This document shows positions 62,587 through 64,000 of a stretch of DNA of 64,000 nt, piece by piece. Under the pieces are notes generated by a model. The model saw only the letters and a program-made list of their open reading frames with translations, was not told the origin of the DNA and ran no database searches. The position numbers were made by a program, and so were the translations under genes. Positions within the stretch are counted from its first letter, which is position 1. Every line of letters begins with the position of its first letter. Origin of the DNA: Akkermansiaceae bacterium UBA2381 (GTDB lineage Bacteria > Verrucomicrobiota > Verrucomicrobiia > Verrucomicrobiales > DEV007). The stretch spans positions 76,014 through 140,013 of the forward strand of contig DDSV01000036.1 in assembly GCA_002344215.1 (NCBI GenBank). The letters run 5' to 3'.

Positions 62587-64000
62587 ATGAAAACTCCCGA
62601 TCAACCTGCCTCCCTCGACCGCCGCAAAGTCCTCAAATACGGAGCCGGATTCGGCCTCGCCCTCGCCTGGCCGAACTCCCGGGTCCTCGGTGCCAATGAC
62701 GACATCCGTATCGGTATTATTGGCGTGAACGGTCGCGGCAAGTCGCATATCGACGCCTTCGAGAAAATGAAAGGCGTGCGTCTTACAGCCCTCTGTGACA
62801 CTGATCCCACCGTCCTCGACGCGCGGGTCAATAAGAGTGCCGACAATCAGAAGATCGCGGTCAATGGCTACGCCGATATGCGCGAGATGTTCGAAAAGGG
62901 TGACATCGACGCCATGTCGACGGCAACCCCGAATCACTGGCACACCCTCGCTGGGATCTGGGCGATTCAGGCGGGCAAGGATGCCTACATCGAAAAGCCG
63001 ATTTCCCACAACGTCTGGGAGGGCCGCCAGCTGGTGAAACTCGCCCGCAAGGAAGGAAAGATCTGTCAGGGTGGCACCCAGAGCCGCTCCATGGGCTCGA
63101 TTCAGGCAGCAGTGAAGTTTGTCCGTGACGGAAACCTCGGTAAGATCAAGTGGGTCAAGGGCATGTGTTACAAACCCCGTCCCTCGATCGGCAAAGGAGG
63201 AGGAGGAGAAATCCCTGCCGGCGTAAACTACGATATCTGGTGTGGTCCGGCCGAACTCGAGCAGCCCTTGAGAAGGCAGAAATTCCACTACGACTGGCAT
63301 TGGTTCTATGCCTATGGCAATGGCGACATGGGCAACCAGGGGATTCATCAGATGGATGTGGCCCGCTGGTACCTCGGCGAGAACAAAATCGCCCCGCGTT
63401 CCATGAGCATCGGTGGCCGTCTCGGTTACGATGACGATGGCGAAACCCCGAATACCCAGATCGTGTATCACGACTATGATGCCGCTCCCCTGATTTTCGA
63501 AACCCGCGGGCTTCCCCGCGCGAAGGAGTTTCAGGAAAAGGACTGGGGCAAGAACATGAACTTCCCCGATGAGTTCCCCGACGCGAGCGGAATCTCAGTC
63601 GTCGTTGCCTGTGAAAACGGTTTCGTCTTCACCGATGCCGGCGGCAAGGTCAAGGTTAAGGATCTCGATGGCAAGGAACTGCCAACCCCCGAGGCTTTCA
63701 AAACCGAGGACATCTTCGAGAACTTCATCAGCGCGGTGAAAAGCCGGAAGATCGAAGACCAGTATGCCGATTGCGAGGAGACACACATTTCCAGCGCGCT
63801 CTGCCACACCGGTCTGATTTCCCATCGTCTCGGTGAAAAGCTCACGAAAGACCAGGTCATGGAGCGGATCAAGGACGACGCTTTCCTGACCGAGCGTTTC
63901 GGATCAATGGCGGATCATCTCGCGGCAAACGGAGTCGACCTGGCCAAAGACGGCGTGACCACCGGCCCGATGCTCAAGTTTAACCCGGAAAGCGAGTGGG
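62587..64000 (+). CDS. Exported Gfo/Idh/MocA family oxidoreductase, cut by window edge
   Basis: Open from ATG 62587 to the last base (471 codons, no stop). The Tat-type start is DRRKVLKYGAGFGLALAWPN. The Rossmann motif is IRIGIIGVNGRGKSHIDAF, then ATPNHWHTLAGIWAIQAGKD, AYIEKPISHNVWEGRQLV and the C-terminal domain with DWHWFYAYGNGDMGNQGIHQ, a typical stretch of the planctomycete/verrucomicrobial exported members. These proteins carry NAD(P) inside before export, as in glucose-fructose oxidoreductase. Substrate unknown. It probably ends shortly beyond 64000, as relatives are about 440-480 residues. Confidence 0.93.
   Translation, partial: MKTPDQPASLDRRKVLKYGAGFGLALAWPNSRVLGANDDIRIGIIGVNGRGKSHIDAFEKMKGVRLTALCDTDPTVLDARVNKSADNQKIAVNGYADMREMFEKGDIDAMSTATPNHWHTLAGIWAIQAGKDAYIEKPISHNVWEGRQLVKLARKEGKICQGGTQSRSMGSIQAAVKFVRDGNLGKIKWVKGMCYKPRPSIGKGGGGEIPAGVNYDIWCGPAELEQPLRRQKFHYDWHWFYAYGNGDMGNQGIHQMDVARWYLGENKIAPRSMSIGGRLGYDDDGETPNTQIVYHDYDAAPLIFETRGLPRAKEFQEKDWGKNMNFPDEFPDASGISVVVACENGFVFTDAGGKVKVKDLDGKELPTPEAFKTEDIFENFISAVKSRKIEDQYADCEETHISSALCHTGLISHRLGEKLTKDQVMERIKDDAFLTERFGSMADHLAANGVDLAKDGVTTGPMLKFNPESEW

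Noticed and set aside
62383..63471. 362-codon minus-strand frame at the right end
   Set aside because: Antisense to the exported Gfo/Idh/MocA gene, which is open to the edge.

Overview
The window looks like a chromosomal segment of a Verrucomicrobiota bacterium, probably of the Verrucomicrobiales/Verrucomicrobiaceae type. The evidence is inferential: GC-rich DNA, dense coding on both strands, three cytochrome-domain DUF1549/DUF1553 proteins each paired with a DUF1501 protein, a sulfatase, a sialidase-like protein, twin-arginine Gfo/Idh/MocA and sugar-isomerase proteins, and a Gld-type ABC operon. All of these are typical of Planctomycetes-Verrucomicrobia. No phage, insertion sequence or CRISPR array was seen.

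Layout. 0-11.6 kb is mostly core genes: the end of a kdp operon (kdpB cut by the window edge, kdpF before it), pgi, an outer-membrane barrel, a fucose-permease-like transporter, hisF, a DUF4912 protein with a Xer recombinase, msrB, two small envelope proteins and a PAS-receiver protein behind a good promoter. 11.7-17.1 kb is a four-gene Gld-like ABC operon (ATPase, permease, GldG-like, DUF4340). 17.3-20.4 kb is the most rearranged stretch: xthA, a nucleotidyltransferase plus small partner gene, a second copy of the last 158 bases of xthA, then a decaying HepT/MNT toxin-antitoxin pair behind rdgB. 20.4-35.3 kb is metabolic: fhs, a U32 family protein, trpF, a class V aminotransferase, a sialidase-like protein and sulfatase, proB-proA, one tRNA-Arg(CCG), and a class A penicillin-binding protein whose gene ends inside the tRNA on the other strand.

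35.3-56.2 kb is dominated by three DUF1553/DUF1501 modules, interspersed with a BON-domain protein, a PQQ-type propeller, a sensor kinase/response regulator pair and a glycerophosphodiesterase. 56.2-64.0 kb holds two Gfo/Idh/MocA oxidoreductases (the second cut by the edge), galE, a Tat-exported sugar isomerase/epimerase, DUF3293, the 3' remnant of another nucleotidyltransferase gene, DUF533, rlmB and a Bax-inhibitor-1 family protein.

Non-coding structure. REP-like palindromes (arms around GTTCG-NGC-CGAAC, followed by CTACC) occur at 25.6, 30.7-30.8 and 56.2 kb. A different class of long imperfect inverted repeats lies in three junctions between co-directional genes for exported proteins (28.9, 45.75 and 54.76 kb). 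The likely working picture is a heterotrophic, polysaccharide-oriented cell. The exported sulfatase, sialidase-like and DUF1549/1553/1501 proteins probably act outside the cytoplasm, with sugar uptake and inversion inside, but no substrate can be assigned from sequence alone.
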